A DNA stretch of 64,000 nt, from contig NZ_JAERQY020000001.1 of assembly GCF_016735495.2 (NCBI RefSeq), positions 992,001-1,056,000 on the forward strand, given 5' to 3'. A program made the position numbers and the translations under genes. Below the pieces are notes generated by a model. That model searched no databases and was not told where the DNA came from. It was given only the letters and a program-made list of their open reading frames with translations. Numbering within the stretch: position 1 is the first letter of the stretch; each line of letters begins with the position of its first letter. The stretch comes from Lysobacter sp. MMG2. GTDB lineage: Bacteria; Pseudomonadota; Gammaproteobacteria; Xanthomonadales; Xanthomonadaceae. This document shows, piece by piece, positions 17,430 to 24,472 of this stretch.

Positions 17430-18269
17430 ATGCCGTTGCATCGCCACGAGCTGCCTCCCTCCGTGCGACTGTCCCCCGACGCGCTCGCCGCCGACGATTG
17501 GCACCTCGTCGTCGCGCATGGCGCCGCCGCGGTGCAGCTTGCGCCGAACTGGCCCTCGCTCTGGCTGCCGCTGCGCGGACGGCTGGCGATGCAGGCACCC
17601 GATGCGCAGTGGTGTCTGCGCGCGGGCGAAGCGCAGCTGTGGCGCGCGGCGACGCTGCGCGTGCAGGGCTCGCACGAATCGCGCTGGATCGGACTCACTG
17701 CATCGCAGGAAGTGTGGTGCCGGCACTTCGCGAACCTTCGCGACGAAGAGGAACCGTTGCCCTGGCGCGGCGAAGCCGACGACATCCACGACGCCCTGGC
17801 CACACTCGTTCGCGACGACACCGCGCTCGACGCCCTCCTGCCCGCTCTGCTCGAACGCCAGCGCGACGTCGCCGCGTGCCTGCCGCGCTGCCGTGGGCGC
17901 ACGCTGGCGCACCGGCGTCAGGCACTGCTGCGCCTGCTCTGGCTGCGCCATCTGATGCAATGCCATGTCGAGGCCGACGACGACGCGACGGTCGACGTCG
18001 CCTGGCTCGCCGAACGCGCGCACTACTCGCCCGGGCATCTCATCCGCCTGCATCGCGCGGTGTTCGGCGAAACGCCGAGCGACTACTTCGCGCGGCTGCG
18101 CCATGCGCGTGCATGGCAGCTCGTGCGCGAGACCGACATGCCCGTGGCGACGATCACGCACAAGCTCGGTTTCGAAAGCCAGAGCGCCTTCTGTCGCGCG
18201 TTCAAGCACGCCTTCGGCATGACCGCCACCGAAGCACGCCGCTTGGAGACCAACGCATGCGCGGCCTGA
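17430..18269 (+). CDS. AraC-family transcriptional regulator
   Basis: 279 residues. The C-terminal 100 residues hold two helix-turn-helix motifs typical of AraC/XylS proteins (VDVAWLAERAHYSPGHLIRLHRAVFGETPSDYF and ATITHKLGFESQSAFCRAFKHAFG, both quoted in pieces of the same domain: WLAERAHYSPGHLIRLHR, then LGFESQSAFCRAFKHAFG). The N-terminal part resembles a cupin-like sensor and matches no specific ligand family I know. ATG 17430 gives an N terminus of normal length. Its 3' end overlaps the next membrane-protein gene by 13 bases, so the two are cotranscribed and functionally linked. Confidence 0.87.
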   Translation: MPLHRHELPPSVRLSPDALAADDWHLVVAHGAAAVQLAPNWPSLWLPLRGRLAMQAPDAQWCLRAGEAQLWRAATLRVQGSHESRWIGLTASQEVWCRHFANLRDEEEPLPWRGEADDIHDALATLVRDDTALDALLPALLERQRDVAACLPRCRGRTLAHRRQALLRLLWLRHLMQCHVEADDDATVDVAWLAERAHYSPGHLIRLHRAVFGETPSDYFARLRHARAWQLVRETDMPVATITHKLGFESQSAFCRAFKHAFGMTATEARRLETNACAA

Positions 18270-18769
18270 CACGGCACGCACTCGTCTGGGGCGTGCTGGG
18301 CGGATTGCTCGCGGGCACGCTCGACATCCTGTACGCCATCGGCTTCTGGTCGCTGTACGGCGTGCCGCCGCAACGCATCGCGCAGAGCATTGCCGCAGGC
18401 GTATTGGGGCGCGCCGCATTCTCCGGTGGAGCATCGAGCGCGCTGCTGGGCCTGGGGCTGCACTACCTCATCGCCGCCTGCATGGGCCTGGCCTATGCGT
18501 GCGCCGCACGCGACGCGCTGCCGCTGCGCGATCGGCCGTGGCGTTACGGCGCGCTGTACGGACTGGTGCTGTACGCCTTCATGAATTTCGTCGTCGTGCC
18601 GCTGTCGGCGTCGCCGCGCGGCGGTTCGCTTCCGACGGTCTGGACGGTGTGCAGCGTGATCGCACACGTCATGCTCGTCGGCTGGCCGTGTGCGTGGTTC
18701 GCGCGGCGCGGGTGGGACGGGCGATGGTCGCGAACGCCTGCCTCGCCGGCGTTCGTCGCCGGTTCCTGA
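18257..18769 (+). CDS. Membrane protein, paralogue of the one at 16707
   Basis: 170 residues with four hydrophobic segments: HALVWGVLGGLLAGTLDILY, ASSALLGLGLHYLIAACMGL, YGLVLYAFMNFVVVPLSA and VIAHVMLVGWPCAWFA. It shares topology and scattered identity with the protein at 16707-17249, including QSI, the DRPWRYGALYG turn and VVPLSASP. The gene starts inside the end of the AraC gene (13-base overlap), which suggests tight coupling to that regulator. No catalytic or transport motif is apparent. Confidence 0.8.
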   Translation: MRGLTRHALVWGVLGGLLAGTLDILYAIGFWSLYGVPPQRIAQSIAAGVLGRAAFSGGASSALLGLGLHYLIAACMGLAYACAARDALPLRDRPWRYGALYGLVLYAFMNFVVVPLSASPRGGSLPTVWTVCSVIAHVMLVGWPCAWFARRGWDGRWSRTPASPAFVAGS

Positions 18770-18870
18770 GCTTCGCCCCGGTCATTCCGCTTCACCCCGC
18801 TCGCGCGCCTCATCGAGCCGCGCGGTGCCGCTGCGCGCGCAGGCGGCCCGCACCGCATGGAGCAACGCTG

Positions 18871-19365
18871 ATGAACCGCACGTCCCTCGCAATGCCGTCC
18901 TTCGCAACGTCCGCGCTGGTGCTGTTGCTGGCCGCCGCGTCCGTCCCCGCCGTCGCCGGTGGCCGCTGCAAGGAGATCCGCGCCGACCTCGACGAGATCC
19001 AGTCCACCACCGGCTGCAACGCCGGCTTGGCTTCGTGCTTCCTCGGTGAAGTCGAAGGCAGCCACGGCTTCCGCGGCGTGACGCACTTCGCCGCCGACAG
19101 CGCGGTGTCGACCAGCCCGGCCACGTCGCCCAACTTCCTGATCTACAGCGGACCGTTCGAATACCGCACACGGCGCGGCACGATCATCGCGCGCGAGACC
19201 GGCGTGACCACGCGTGGCCCGGAGGGCGTGGTGACGGCGTATCAGGAGATCGTGTCCGGCACCGGCGAGTATGCCGGCGCGACCGGTCACTTCTTCGTCA
19301 GTGGCCACAAGACCGGCGGCACCGTCGACACCTTCGTCAACGGTGAGATCTGCACGGTGCGTTGA
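18871..19365 (+). CDS. Secreted hypothetical protein, possibly AOC-barrel-like
   Basis: 164 residues with a signal peptide (SALVLLLAAASVPAVAGG). The mature part has paired cysteines near its start (CKEIRADLDEIQSTTGC and a later SCFLGE) and another near the end (EICTV). The pattern FEYRTRRGTI, TAYQEIVSGTGEYAGATGHF resembles the allene-oxide-cyclase or dirigent-type beta barrel, where a G-T-G-x-Y-x-G-A-x-G turn is common. That fold is an inference only. The start at 18871 follows a GGAG (18859-18862). The neighbouring genes give no functional clue. Confidence 0.65.
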   Translation: MNRTSLAMPSFATSALVLLLAAASVPAVAGGRCKEIRADLDEIQSTTGCNAGLASCFLGEVEGSHGFRGVTHFAADSAVSTSPATSPNFLIYSGPFEYRTRRGTIIARETGVTTRGPEGVVTAYQEIVSGTGEYAGATGHFFVSGHKTGGTVDTFVNGEICTVR

Positions 19366-19404
19366 GCACTGCGCATTCACGCTCGTCGATTGTCTACGGA
19401 ACCC

Positions 19405-19510
19405 GTGATCCCGGCGCAGGCCGGGATCCAGGCCATCATGTCAGCCGAAGAGCAGGCTTCGGTGGAACTGCGGCGTGCCTAGCCTGGATCCCGGCCTGCG
19501 CCGGGATCAC
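19405..19510. repeat. Paired REP-like palindromes (perfect 29-bp inverted repeat)
   Basis: Positions 19405-19433 and 19482-19510 are exact reverse complements over 29 bases. Each arm is itself a palindrome with core ATCCCGGC-NNNN-GCCGGGAT. The layout, two opposed palindromes around a 48-base spacer, matches a bacterial interspersed mosaic element. It lies between convergent genes and may also stop transcription from both sides. A related single palindrome occurs at 61583-61602. Confidence 0.85.
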
Positions 19511-19545
19511 GTCTTCGGTGACCCGTCGAATGCGCGATGCGCGCC

Positions 19546-20937
19546 TCAGTGCCCGCCGCCGTCCAGCGCCTTCAACTCGCTCACCAGCGCGCTGGCCATC
19601 TCCGCACCGTCGCCATAGAGCATGCGCGTGTTGTCCTGGTAGAACAGCGCGTTCTCGATGCCCGCGAAGCCCGTGCCCTTGCCGCGCTTGATGACGATGG
19701 TGTTCTTCGAGTTCGCCACGTCGAGGATCGGCATGCCGTAGATCGGCGAGGCCGGATCGGTCTTCGCCACCGGGTTCACCACGTCGTTCGCGCCGATCAC
19801 CAGCGACACGTCGGTGTTGGGGAACTCGGGATTGATGTCATCCATGTCGGCGATGAGGTCGTACGGCACGCCCGCTTCGGCCAGCAGCACGTTCATGTGG
19901 CCGGGCATGCGTCCGGCAACCGGATGGATCGCGAACTTCACCTTCACGCCGCGATCGATCAGGCGCTGCGCCAGCTCCCAGATCTTATGCTGCGCCTGCG
20001 CCACGGCCATGCCGTAGCCGGGCACGATCACCACGCGTTCGGCGTAGGCCATCATCGCGGCGACGTCGCCGGCTTCGATGGGCTTCTGCGTGCCGCTGAT
20101 CTCCTGCGCCTGCCCGCCGCCGCCGAAGCTGGAGAACAGCACGCCGTGGATCGGGCGGTTCATCGCCTTCGCCATCAGCTGCGTGAGCAGCGTACCGGCC
20201 GCGCCTACCATGGTGCCGGCGATGATCAGCGCCTCGTTGCCCAGCACGTAACCTTCGAACGCCACCGCAAGACCGGTGAGCGCGTTGTACAGCGAGATCA
20301 CCACCGGCATGTCGGCGCCGCCGATGGGCAGCGTCATCAGAACGCCCAGCGCCAGCGCAAGAACGAAGAACCCGATGATGGCCGGCACCGAAAGCGAGTG
20401 CACGACGATGCCGCCCAGCACCAGCATCGCCACGAACACGGCGAGGTTGAACAGCTGCTGCCCCGGGAACACCACGCGCTTGTCGAGGCGTCCGTCGAGC
20501 TTGGCCCAGGCGATGATCGAACCCGACAGCGAGATCGCGCCGATGGCGGCGCCGATGACGGCAAGCACCAGCGCCGTGGGCGAAGGCGCCTGTCCGGCCG
20601 CGGAGAAACGCAGCAGTTCCACCGCGCCGATCGCCGCCGCCGAACCGCCGCCCATGCCGTTGTAGAGGGCGACCATCTGCGGCATGTCGGTGATGGCGAC
20701 CTTCTTGCCGGAGATCCACGCCGCCGCGGTGCCGATGACGAGCGCGGTCACGATCAGCGGCAGGTTGTGCAGACCCGGCAGCAGGAACGTGGCGACGGTG
20801 GCGATCACCATGCCCAGTCCGGCCCAGCGGATGCCGCTGCGCGCGGTCACCGGCGAGGCCATGCGCTGCAGGCCCAGGAGGAACAACGTGGCGGCGACGA
20901 AGTAGCTGGCCGAAGCGACCCAGACCAGGGCGCTCAT
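19546..20937 (-). CDS. pntB: NAD(P) transhydrogenase beta subunit
   Basis: 463 residues. The N-terminal part is the proton-channel domain II with about nine membrane segments. The C-terminal 180 residues form the NADP(H)-binding domain III, with VPGYGMAVAQAQH, HPVAGRMPGHMNVLLAEA, DVSLVIGANDVVNP and the closing KRGKGTGFAGIENALF. With PntA it couples hydride transfer from NADH to NADP+ to proton re-entry in the inner membrane. The start codon overlaps the pntA2 stop (ATGA). Confidence 0.96.
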   Translation of the reverse strand: MSALVWVASASYFVAATLFLLGLQRMASPVTARSGIRWAGLGMVIATVATFLLPGLHNLPLIVTALVIGTAAAWISGKKVAITDMPQMVALYNGMGGGSAAAIGAVELLRFSAAGQAPSPTALVLAVIGAAIGAISLSGSIIAWAKLDGRLDKRVVFPGQQLFNLAVFVAMLVLGGIVVHSLSVPAIIGFFVLALALGVLMTLPIGGADMPVVISLYNALTGLAVAFEGYVLGNEALIIAGTMVGAAGTLLTQLMAKAMNRPIHGVLFSSFGGGGQAQEISGTQKPIEAGDVAAMMAYAERVVIVPGYGMAVAQAQHKIWELAQRLIDRGVKVKFAIHPVAGRMPGHMNVLLAEAGVPYDLIADMDDINPEFPNTDVSLVIGANDVVNPVAKTDPASPIYGMPILDVANSKNTIVIKRGKGTGFAGIENALFYQDNTRMLYGDGAEMASALVSELKALDGGGH

Positions 20938-21233
20938 GCCTTCGACCCCGGCTTCTTGCTGGTCTTGAACATTTCCAGCATGCGCTCGGTCACCACGTAG
21001 CCGCCGGCGGCGTTGCCCGCGCCCAGCAGCACGGCGACGAAGCCGATGACCTTTTCCAGTGTGGTGTCGGCGTGGCCGAGGACGACCATCGCGCCGATCA
21101 GGACGATGCCGTGGATGAAGTTGGAGCCCGACATCAACGGCGTGTGCAGGATCACCGGCACGCGCGAGATGATCACGTGCCCGGCGATGGCCGCCAGCAT
21201 GAAGATGTACAGCGCCACAAACCCGTCGCCCAT
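20934..21233 (-). CDS. pntA2: NAD(P) transhydrogenase alpha subunit part 2
   Basis: 99 residues with three membrane segments (ALYIFMLAAIAGHVIISRV, FIHGIVLIGAMVVLGHA, VIGFVAVLLGAGNAAGG), matching the membrane part of the alpha subunit that is a separate polypeptide in many proteobacteria. It contains the conserved HTPLMSGSN motif. It overlaps pntB by four bases. ATG 21233 is the start that gives the usual short N terminus. Its partner pntA1 is not upstream as usual but 2 kb away on the other strand. Confidence 0.93.
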   Translation of the reverse strand: MGDGFVALYIFMLAAIAGHVIISRVPVILHTPLMSGSNFIHGIVLIGAMVVLGHADTTLEKVIGFVAVLLGAGNAAGGYVVTERMLEMFKTSKKPGSKA

Positions 21234-21365
21234 CACCCATCCCCGTCGAATTGTCATCCGCATCATAACCGCCGATGAACGCGGCGCCAGTCGTGTCAAC
21301 CGCGCCGCACGCGGGACGTTCCCCCTCCCGCAAGGCCCGTCCGGGCCGATCAGGAGGAGGCACCC

Positions 21366-21722
21366 ATGAAGCACGCATCGCGCAGGCGTTGGCTGTTGAC
21401 GGGACTCGGGTTGCTGGCGCTCGGCGCCGTTTCGGCGGCCAGTGCGGGGGACTTCGGCGATCGTGTGGACCGTCGCCTCGACCGCAAGGGCGAACGCGTG
21501 GAAGCGCGGCTGGACCGCAAGGGCGACCGCATCGACCACCGCCTGGACCTGCGCGCGGACCGCCAGGCCGCGCTCGGCCACTGGCGCAATGCCGCCCGGC
21601 TGGACGCCAGGGGCGACCGCATCGACCGCCGGCTGGACCGCCGCGGCGACGTCGCGCAGGCGCGCTGGGACCGCAGGGGCAACCGATTCGATCGCCGCTG
21701 GAATCGTTCGCACTGGGATTAA
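21366..21722 (+). CDS. Secreted Arg/Asp-rich hendecad-repeat protein
   Basis: 118 residues with a signal peptide (WLLTGLGLLALGAVSAASAG) and a mature part built almost entirely from 11-residue repeats of the type RxDxRLDRKGD, about seven copies, one of them shortened to 8 and one degenerate (RQAALGHWRNA). The periodicity predicts a long charged helix. Nothing indicates an enzyme. A strong AGGAGGAGG site precedes the ATG. It lies just upstream of an ECF sigma factor gene and is divergent from pntA2. Confidence 0.8.
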   Translation: MKHASRRRWLLTGLGLLALGAVSAASAGDFGDRVDRRLDRKGERVEARLDRKGDRIDHRLDLRADRQAALGHWRNAARLDARGDRIDRRLDRRGDVAQARWDRRGNRFDRRWNRSHWD

Positions 21723-21734
21723 TTCTTAGCCCTT

Positions 21735-22349
21735 ATGCTCCGACGCGTGAACCGCGAACCCGAAGACGACGTGCTGACCGCCGCACCGGCCGACGCACAC
21801 GCCCGCGCCGCTTCCTCTCCGGAGGCGGCGCCGGTGCGCCTGCCGGCGTCGCTGGAAGAGTTCCTGTCCGGCATCGGCACGCGCGCATTCCGCTTCGCCG
21901 AACTGGGCCTGCGCCATCGCGACGACGCGCTGGACGCGGTGCAGGACGCGATGATGAAGATGCTCGCCTACCGCGAGCGCCCGGCGCAGGAATGGACGCC
22001 GCTGTTCTGGAGCATCCTGCGCAGCCGCATCGTCGACGTGCAGCGTCGCCGCACGTTCCGCCTGCGCTGGCTGATGCCCGCGCCGGAGCGCGAGGACAGC
22101 GCGCTGGACTGGGCCGACGACGCACCCGACCCCTCGCGTGCCCACGAAGGCCGCGAGGCCTACGGCAAGCTGGCCGATGCGCTGGGCAAACTCCCGGCCC
22201 GGCAGCGCGAGGCGTTCAGCCTGCGCGTGCTGGAAGAACTCGACGTCGCCACGACCGCGCGGGCGATGGGCTGCAGCGAAGGCGCGGTGAAGACCCATCT
22301 GTCGCGCGCACGCGAAGCGCTGCAGCGGCAACTGGAGGATTGGCGATGA
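21735..22349 (+). CDS. ECF-type RNA polymerase sigma factor
   Basis: 204 residues. After a variable N terminus, region 2 is seen around RHRDDALDAVQDAMMKML and region 4 at LPARQREAFSLRVLEEL followed by the helix-turn-helix TARAMGCSEGAVKTHLSRAR. The N-terminal 40 residues are low-complexity and not part of either domain. The stop overlaps the next gene (ATGA), which encodes a probable membrane anti-sigma factor, the usual ECF arrangement. It may control the upstream secreted protein and itself. Confidence 0.9.
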   Translation: MLRRVNREPEDDVLTAAPADAHARAASSPEAAPVRLPASLEEFLSGIGTRAFRFAELGLRHRDDALDAVQDAMMKMLAYRERPAQEWTPLFWSILRSRIVDVQRRRTFRLRWLMPAPEREDSALDWADDAPDPSRAHEGREAYGKLADALGKLPARQREAFSLRVLEELDVATTARAMGCSEGAVKTHLSRAREALQRQLEDWR

Positions 22350-22753
22350 CACACGAGCACGAACCGATGAACCGCAGCGACGACCGTTTCGATCAGACCA
22401 TGCGCGCCCTGCACGCGCAGGCGGTGGCGCAGGTCTCCTCGCCCACCCGCGCGCGCCTGCGCGTCGCGCGGCAGGCCGCCGCACGTCCGGCCGTGGAGCG
22501 CGAACCGCGCCGCGGCCTGAACTGGGTGCTCGGCAGCGGCCTGGCGGCGGTGTTCGCCGTCGCGATCGGACTGCAGCTGCGTCCGTCGCAGGCGCCGGCG
22601 CCCGCACCGTCCGCGGCCGCCGTGGCGAGCGCGACGAGCGAGTCCAACACCGCCTTCGATACCGACACCGCCATCGCCGCGCTCGACGAAAACCCTGACC
22701 TGTACCTGTGGCTGGCGTCCAACGACGACGCCGTGCCGACCCTGGAGCCGTGA
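22346..22753 (+). CDS. Probable membrane-anchored anti-sigma factor
   Basis: 135 residues: a charged cytoplasmic N terminus of about 55 residues (DDRFDQTMRALHAQAV), one membrane segment (LNWVLGSGLAAVFAVAIGLQL, quoted as VLGSGLAAVFAVAIGLQL), an Ala/Pro-rich linker and a periplasmic tail ending in DENPDLYLWLASNDDA. No known anti-sigma signature is visible, so the call rests on topology and on translational coupling to the ECF sigma gene. It is followed one base later by the DUF3106 gene. Confidence 0.65.
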   Translation: MTHEHEPMNRSDDRFDQTMRALHAQAVAQVSSPTRARLRVARQAAARPAVEREPRRGLNWVLGSGLAAVFAVAIGLQLRPSQAPAPAPSAAAVASATSESNTAFDTDTAIAALDENPDLYLWLASNDDAVPTLEP

Positions 22754-22754
22754 C

Positions 22755-23210
22755 ATGCGTACCTTCGTGCTTTCCCGCGTTTTCGCCTTCGCGCTGATGT
22801 TCGCCAGCGCGCCATTGCTGGCCGCCGACCCGCCCGCCGCCAAGCCGTTGCCGGCATGGGAGCAGCTCACCCCGGCGCAGCGCGAGACGCTGATCGCACC
22901 GATGCGCGATCGCTGGAACGCACAGCCCGACGGCCGCCAGCGCATGCTCGACCGCGCACAGCGCTGGCAGCAGATGACGCCCGGGCAGCGCCAGCGCGCG
23001 CGCCACGGCATGCAGCGCTGGGAAAGCATGAGCCCGGAGCAGCGCGAGCAGACCCGCGCCCTGTTCGCGAAGATGCGCACGCTCGACGAACCGCAGCGCA
23101 AGGCATTGAAGGCGCAATGGCGGGACATGACGCCCGACCAGCGCCGCGACTGGGTGAAGGCCAACCCCGCGCCGGCCGACATGCCGCCCGGCCGGCCGCC
23201 GCGCGACTAA
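22755..23210 (+). CDS. DUF3106 periplasmic protein
   Basis: 151 residues with a signal peptide (VFAFALMFASAPLLAA). The mature part repeats a W-x-x-L/M-T/S-P-x-Q-R pattern: AWEQLTPAQRETL, QQMTPGQRQRAR, ESMSPEQREQTRAL and RDMTPDQRRDWV. This is characteristic of DUF3106 and reminiscent of CpxP/Spy-like helical periplasmic proteins. It is the last gene of the sigma/anti-sigma unit, so a role as an envelope sensor or chaperone is plausible but unproven. Confidence 0.85.
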   Translation: MRTFVLSRVFAFALMFASAPLLAADPPAAKPLPAWEQLTPAQRETLIAPMRDRWNAQPDGRQRMLDRAQRWQQMTPGQRQRARHGMQRWESMSPEQREQTRALFAKMRTLDEPQRKALKAQWRDMTPDQRRDWVKANPAPADMPPGRPPRD

Positions 23211-23278
23211 GCCGCACCGTCGCACCGCCCGCGTCGCTTCCGCTAGGATGCGATGACAACCGGTTCGGGGAGCGGAGC

Positions 23279-24415
23279 ATGGCGGGCATCACGATTGGCG
23301 TGGCGAGCGAAACCGCAAGCGGCGAGCGCCGCGTCGCATTGACGCCCGAAACCTGCAAGAAGCTCGTCGCACGCGGCGCACGCGTGCGCGTGCAGCGCGG
23401 TGCCGGACGGCTCGCGGCCTTCACCGACGAGGCCTACGCGGACGCCGGTGCGGAACTCGTCGCCGACGCGAACGCCGCACTGGGCGAAGCCGATGTCGTG
23501 CTCTGCGTGCAGCCGCCTTCGCCGCAGACGCTGACGTCGTTGCGCGAAGGCACGGCCGTCGTCGGCCTGCTCGCCCCGCAATCCGATGCCGCGCGCGGCG
23601 AAGCCATCAACGCGCGCAAGCTGCTCGCCTTCCCGCTCGAACGCCTGCCGCGCACCACGCGCGCGCAGGCGATGGACGTGCTCAGTTCGCAGGCCGGCAT
23701 GGCCGGCTACAAGGCCGTGCTGATCGCCGCGCAACTGGCGCCGCGCTTCTTCCCGATGCTCACCACGGCCGCCGGCACGATCCGCCCGTCCAAGGTGCTG
23801 ATCGTCGGCGCGGGCGTGGCGGGCCTGCAGGCCATTGCCACGGCCAAGCGCCTGGGCGCCCAGGTCGAAGGCTTCGACGTGCGCCCGGAAACGCGCGAAC
23901 AGATCGAGTCGCTCGGTGGAAAATTTCTCGACCTGGGCGTCAGCGCCGCAGGCGAAGGCGGCTACGCCCGTGCGCTTACCGACGAGGAGCGCGCCGAACA
24001 GCAGCGTCGTCTTGCCGAACACCTGAAGAACGTCGATGTGATCGTCTGCACGGCCGCTGTGCCGGGCCGTCCTGCGCCGAAGATCGTCACTGCCGCGATG
24101 GTCGCCGGCATGCGCCCGGGCAGCGTGATCGTCGACCTCGCGGCCGAAACCGGCGGCAACTGCGAACTCACGCGTCCCGGCGAAAACATCGAAAGCGGCG
24201 GAGTCCTGGTCGCGGGCCCGCTCAACCTCGCCAGCATGGGGGCGGTGCACGCCAGCGAGATGTATGCGCGCAATGTGCTCAACTTCGTGAGCTTGTTCGT
24301 CACCGAAGACGCTTCGCGCGAAGGACGGCTCGCACTGGATTGGGACGACGAGCTGCTGGCGAAGACAGTGTGGCCGGAACGCGTGGTGGCGCCGGCGGTG
24401 ATCGCGGCTACGTAG
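23279..24415 (+). CDS. pntA1: NAD(P) transhydrogenase alpha subunit part 1
   Basis: 378 residues, the soluble NAD(H)-binding domain I of the proton-translocating transhydrogenase. Visible: the alanine-dehydrogenase-like N terminus (SGERRVALTPET), the SSQAGMAGYKAVL segment, the Rossmann fold VLIVGAGVAGLQAIATAKRLGAQ and the GCNCELT-like loop as ETGGNCELTRPGE. It is separated from pntA2-pntB by about 2 kb and lies on the opposite strand, so the subunits are not one operon here. The preceding gap of 68 bases could hold its own promoter. Confidence 0.95.
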   Translation: MAGITIGVASETASGERRVALTPETCKKLVARGARVRVQRGAGRLAAFTDEAYADAGAELVADANAALGEADVVLCVQPPSPQTLTSLREGTAVVGLLAPQSDAARGEAINARKLLAFPLERLPRTTRAQAMDVLSSQAGMAGYKAVLIAAQLAPRFFPMLTTAAGTIRPSKVLIVGAGVAGLQAIATAKRLGAQVEGFDVRPETREQIESLGGKFLDLGVSAAGEGGYARALTDEERAEQQRRLAEHLKNVDVIVCTAAVPGRPAPKIVTAAMVAGMRPGSVIVDLAAETGGNCELTRPGENIESGGVLVAGPLNLASMGAVHASEMYARNVLNFVSLFVTEDASREGRLALDWDDELLAKTVWPERVVAPAVIAAT

Positions 24416-24472
24416 TAAGGATTGCGCGCGCTGCGCGCATGCCGCGATTCGCGTAGACGACGAGGACGCCGC

